A DNA stretch of 64,000 nucleotides, taken from contig JAMFRO010000006.1 in NCBI GenBank assembly GCA_026224825.1, forward strand, positions 27,612 through 91,611. Direction: 5' to 3'. The notes beneath the pieces are model-generated. The model saw only the letters and a program-made list of their open reading frames with translations, made no database searches and was not told where the DNA came from. Origin of the DNA: a bacterium. Its GTDB lineage: Bacteria; Pseudomonadota; Alphaproteobacteria; Acetobacterales; Acetobacteraceae. Below are positions 62,705 through 64,000 of the stretch, piece after piece; the first letter of the stretch is position 1; every line of letters begins with the position of its first letter. A program made the position numbers and the translations under genes.

Positions 62705-63565
62705 TCAGGCCATTGTCAGCGGCACAAGGCTTCGAGTGGTGCGTGCCACTTCAAGTAATTGAACGCCATCTTGCCCGGCTTCGATTTCGCCAACCAAGGC
62801 ATTGGGACGGATACGCAGATAGTCGTCACGCACCAGCACTTCGCCGCCGATGGTCAGTGAGCCATCCATCACCAATAGAGCGTGCCAGTCGCCATAGCTT
62901 TGGGCATCGATGCGTTCACCCGGGGTAAGGCGCGTGTCCTTCATCACACCACGATTGGCGTCATCTGCCTGGCCGAGATTCCAGATGGCGCCGGGGGCGA
63001 GGCGGGTTTTCGTGATACCGTCCACACCGTTGCAAGGCAGAACCTGGCGCCCATCGTTCCGCTTATTCAGCTCCGACCTTTCCAGGAACAGCCTGCCGGG
63101 TGAGAGTCTGAGCGTGGGATGGTCGTGATACTCAGGCGCATAGCCGCCAGGCGAGAGGTGGGCTTGGGCGAAGATTTCGAACAGGCGGCAACCCTTCGGC
63201 CCGATGAGCAAAGGACCGTATTCGATTGACGGTTCGGTGATAAATATATCACCTGGTTTCATCCACCAGTCACCGATACAGCATTCTCCTTCGACGACGA
63301 GTACGGCTGTCCAGCAGTCGTGCCAATGAAGAGGCCAGTATTGGTTCGAAGGCATGCGAATGTCCGGCAGCATGAGTTGAAATGCATCTTCTTTGGTGCC
63401 TAGCAGTAGCAGGTCTGTCCAGGATTGGCCGCCTGGGGTCGGCAGGTGAAGTTCACCGTTGGGGCCATTAATGCCACCGGGATAAAAGCTCTCAAAAAAA
63501 ACCCCGGGGGAAAGCTCCTTGGAGCGGAATGGTCGGTCTGTCGTAATCGTGCGCTTTTGCAGCAT
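62705..63565 (-). CDS. Bicupin-like protein
   Basis: 286 residues. Two cupin-like beta barrels: the first around YWPLHWHDCWTAVLVVEGEC and KPGDIFITEPSIEYGPLL, the second around YGDWHALLVMDGSLTIGGEV and RDDYLRIRPNAL. The first has two His residues placed for metal binding; the second has fewer, so it may be inactive. Possible roles are a dioxygenase, an isomerase or a binding protein. It heads an operon with the SnoaL and AraC genes and is divergent from the partial SDR. Confidence 0.75.
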   Translation of the reverse strand: MLQKRTITTDRPFRSKELSPGVFFESFYPGGINGPNGELHLPTPGGQSWTDLLLLGTKEDAFQLMLPDIRMPSNQYWPLHWHDCWTAVLVVEGECCIGDWWMKPGDIFITEPSIEYGPLLIGPKGCRLFEIFAQAHLSPGGYAPEYHDHPTLRLSPGRLFLERSELNKRNDGRQVLPCNGVDGITKTRLAPGAIWNLGQADDANRGVMKDTRLTPGERIDAQSYGDWHALLVMDGSLTIGGEVLVRDDYLRIRPNALVGEIEAGQDGVQLLEVARTTRSLVPLTMA

Positions 63566-63904
63566 TTATTCCTCGTTACGCTCGTTGCTTTGCGTTCCGC
63601 AACCGAACCGCAGGCATTGTGATAAGCCGAAGCCCCCGACACTGGAATAACGCACCCGAATGGCGATTGAGCTTTTGCAATATAAAAATATACAGTGAAA
63701 TGACGATAAATTTGGCGAGGGAATAAGTCAAGCATGACAGGAGAGTGGTTATGATGGCTCGAACGAGTCGCTATGGGCCGTGAAATTGTGGAAGAAGCTT
63801 GACAAAAGCGCCCATGTATCGTGTTATCGATATAGGTAATATTATTTTGCAATATGAAAACTCTGCGCAGGCCGCAAAGCCGCAGGAAAAATTGGGAGAG
63901 TTAT
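63566..63904. other. Divergent control region, 339 bp
   Basis: No gene is supported. It holds one clear promoter toward + (63799-63827) and AT-rich stretches around 63680-63720. Confidence 0.4.
63799..63827 (+). promoter_or_regulatory. Promoter of the partial SDR gene
   Basis: TTGACA (63799-63804), 17 bases, then TGTTAT (63822-63827). The palindromic TATCGATA overlaps the start region and may be an operator. Confidence 0.5.
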
Positions 63905-64000
63905 GTGATAAGTTCGCTGCAGCCGTCTATCGGCATGCTTCAGGGTAAGGTGGCTGTGATCACCGGTGCTGGTCAGGGCATTGGTGAAGTCTGTGCAGAA
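63905..64000 (+). CDS. SDR-family oxidoreductase, N-terminal part
   Basis: From a GTG at 63905 (GGGAGAG just upstream) or ATG at 63935 the frame reads MLQGKVAVITGAGQGIGEVC to the window edge. This is the NAD(P) motif TGAGQGIG of classical SDRs. The rest lies outside the window. Confidence 0.85.
   Translation, partial: MISSLQPSIGMLQGKVAVITGAGQGIGEVCAE

Overview
The window looks like a chromosome segment of a GC-rich alphaproteobacterium. The best guess is an acidophilic Acetobacteraceae member of the Acidocella/Acidiphilium type. This rests on overall gene content, a SAM-II riboswitch (an alphaproteobacterial class), an alphaproteobacterial DinB with a zinc-ribbon N-terminus, and Hint-domain secreted proteins. 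The species was not determined. The sequence is core-like up to about 35.5 kb and an accessory region from there to the end.

Core part. 1-9.1 kb is a flagellar late-gene block, all on +: partial flgL, a large sulfotransferase/glycosyltransferase fusion, flgA, flagellin, fliD, fliS, flgM and a FlgN-like protein. Several starts and stops overlap, so translational coupling is likely. 9.2-14 kb holds PutA and an amino-acid permease. 14.2-25.4 kb holds redox and repair genes (2Fe-2S ferredoxin, DUF255 protein, MsrB), a DUF385 protein, an IPNS-type oxygenase divergent from a xylulokinase-like kinase, a PhyH-type oxygenase, a NifU-type Fe-S protein, a RutE-like nitroreductase and the tsaB-rimI pair. 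25.4-35.3 kb holds Ppx/GppA, a metalloprotease-RTX-Hint fusion, an acyltransferase-TIM barrel-SDR operon, a TPR gene split by a stop codon, dinB, and metZ behind a SAM-II riboswitch. Four copies of a hairpin repeat with compensatory stem changes sit at 3' ends of genes in this part.

Accessory part. tRNA-Gly(CCC) at 35.5 kb is followed by a P4-type integrase, a 3' fragment of a tRNA-Arg(CCG), and an unusually long tyrosine recombinase with an apparent DNA-binding region. From 39.6 kb to the end there is a dense set of catabolic genes: a Rieske oxygenase with a small translationally coupled partner, an aldehyde dehydrogenase, SDRs, VOC proteins, two paralogous TauD/TfdA dioxygenases, a BKACE-type beta-keto acid cleavage enzyme, a zinc alcohol dehydrogenase, a DUF35/thiolase pair, an amidohydrolase, a double class III CoA-transferase, an MFS transporter, a dienelactone-hydrolase-like protein, a SnoaL-like protein, a bicupin and a partial SDR. 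TetR, IclR and AraC regulators divide it into modules. Between intact genes lie decayed fragments of a TauD dioxygenase, an LLM flavin monooxygenase and possibly an aldehyde dehydrogenase, so the cluster seems to have been assembled and reshuffled.

Taken together the accessory part reads as a peripheral pathway that oxygenates a substrate, oxidises alcohol and aldehyde intermediates, activates the acid with CoA and cleaves the carbon chain. The substrate cannot be named from sequence. No ferredoxin or reductase partner for the Rieske enzyme is present in the island part of the window.
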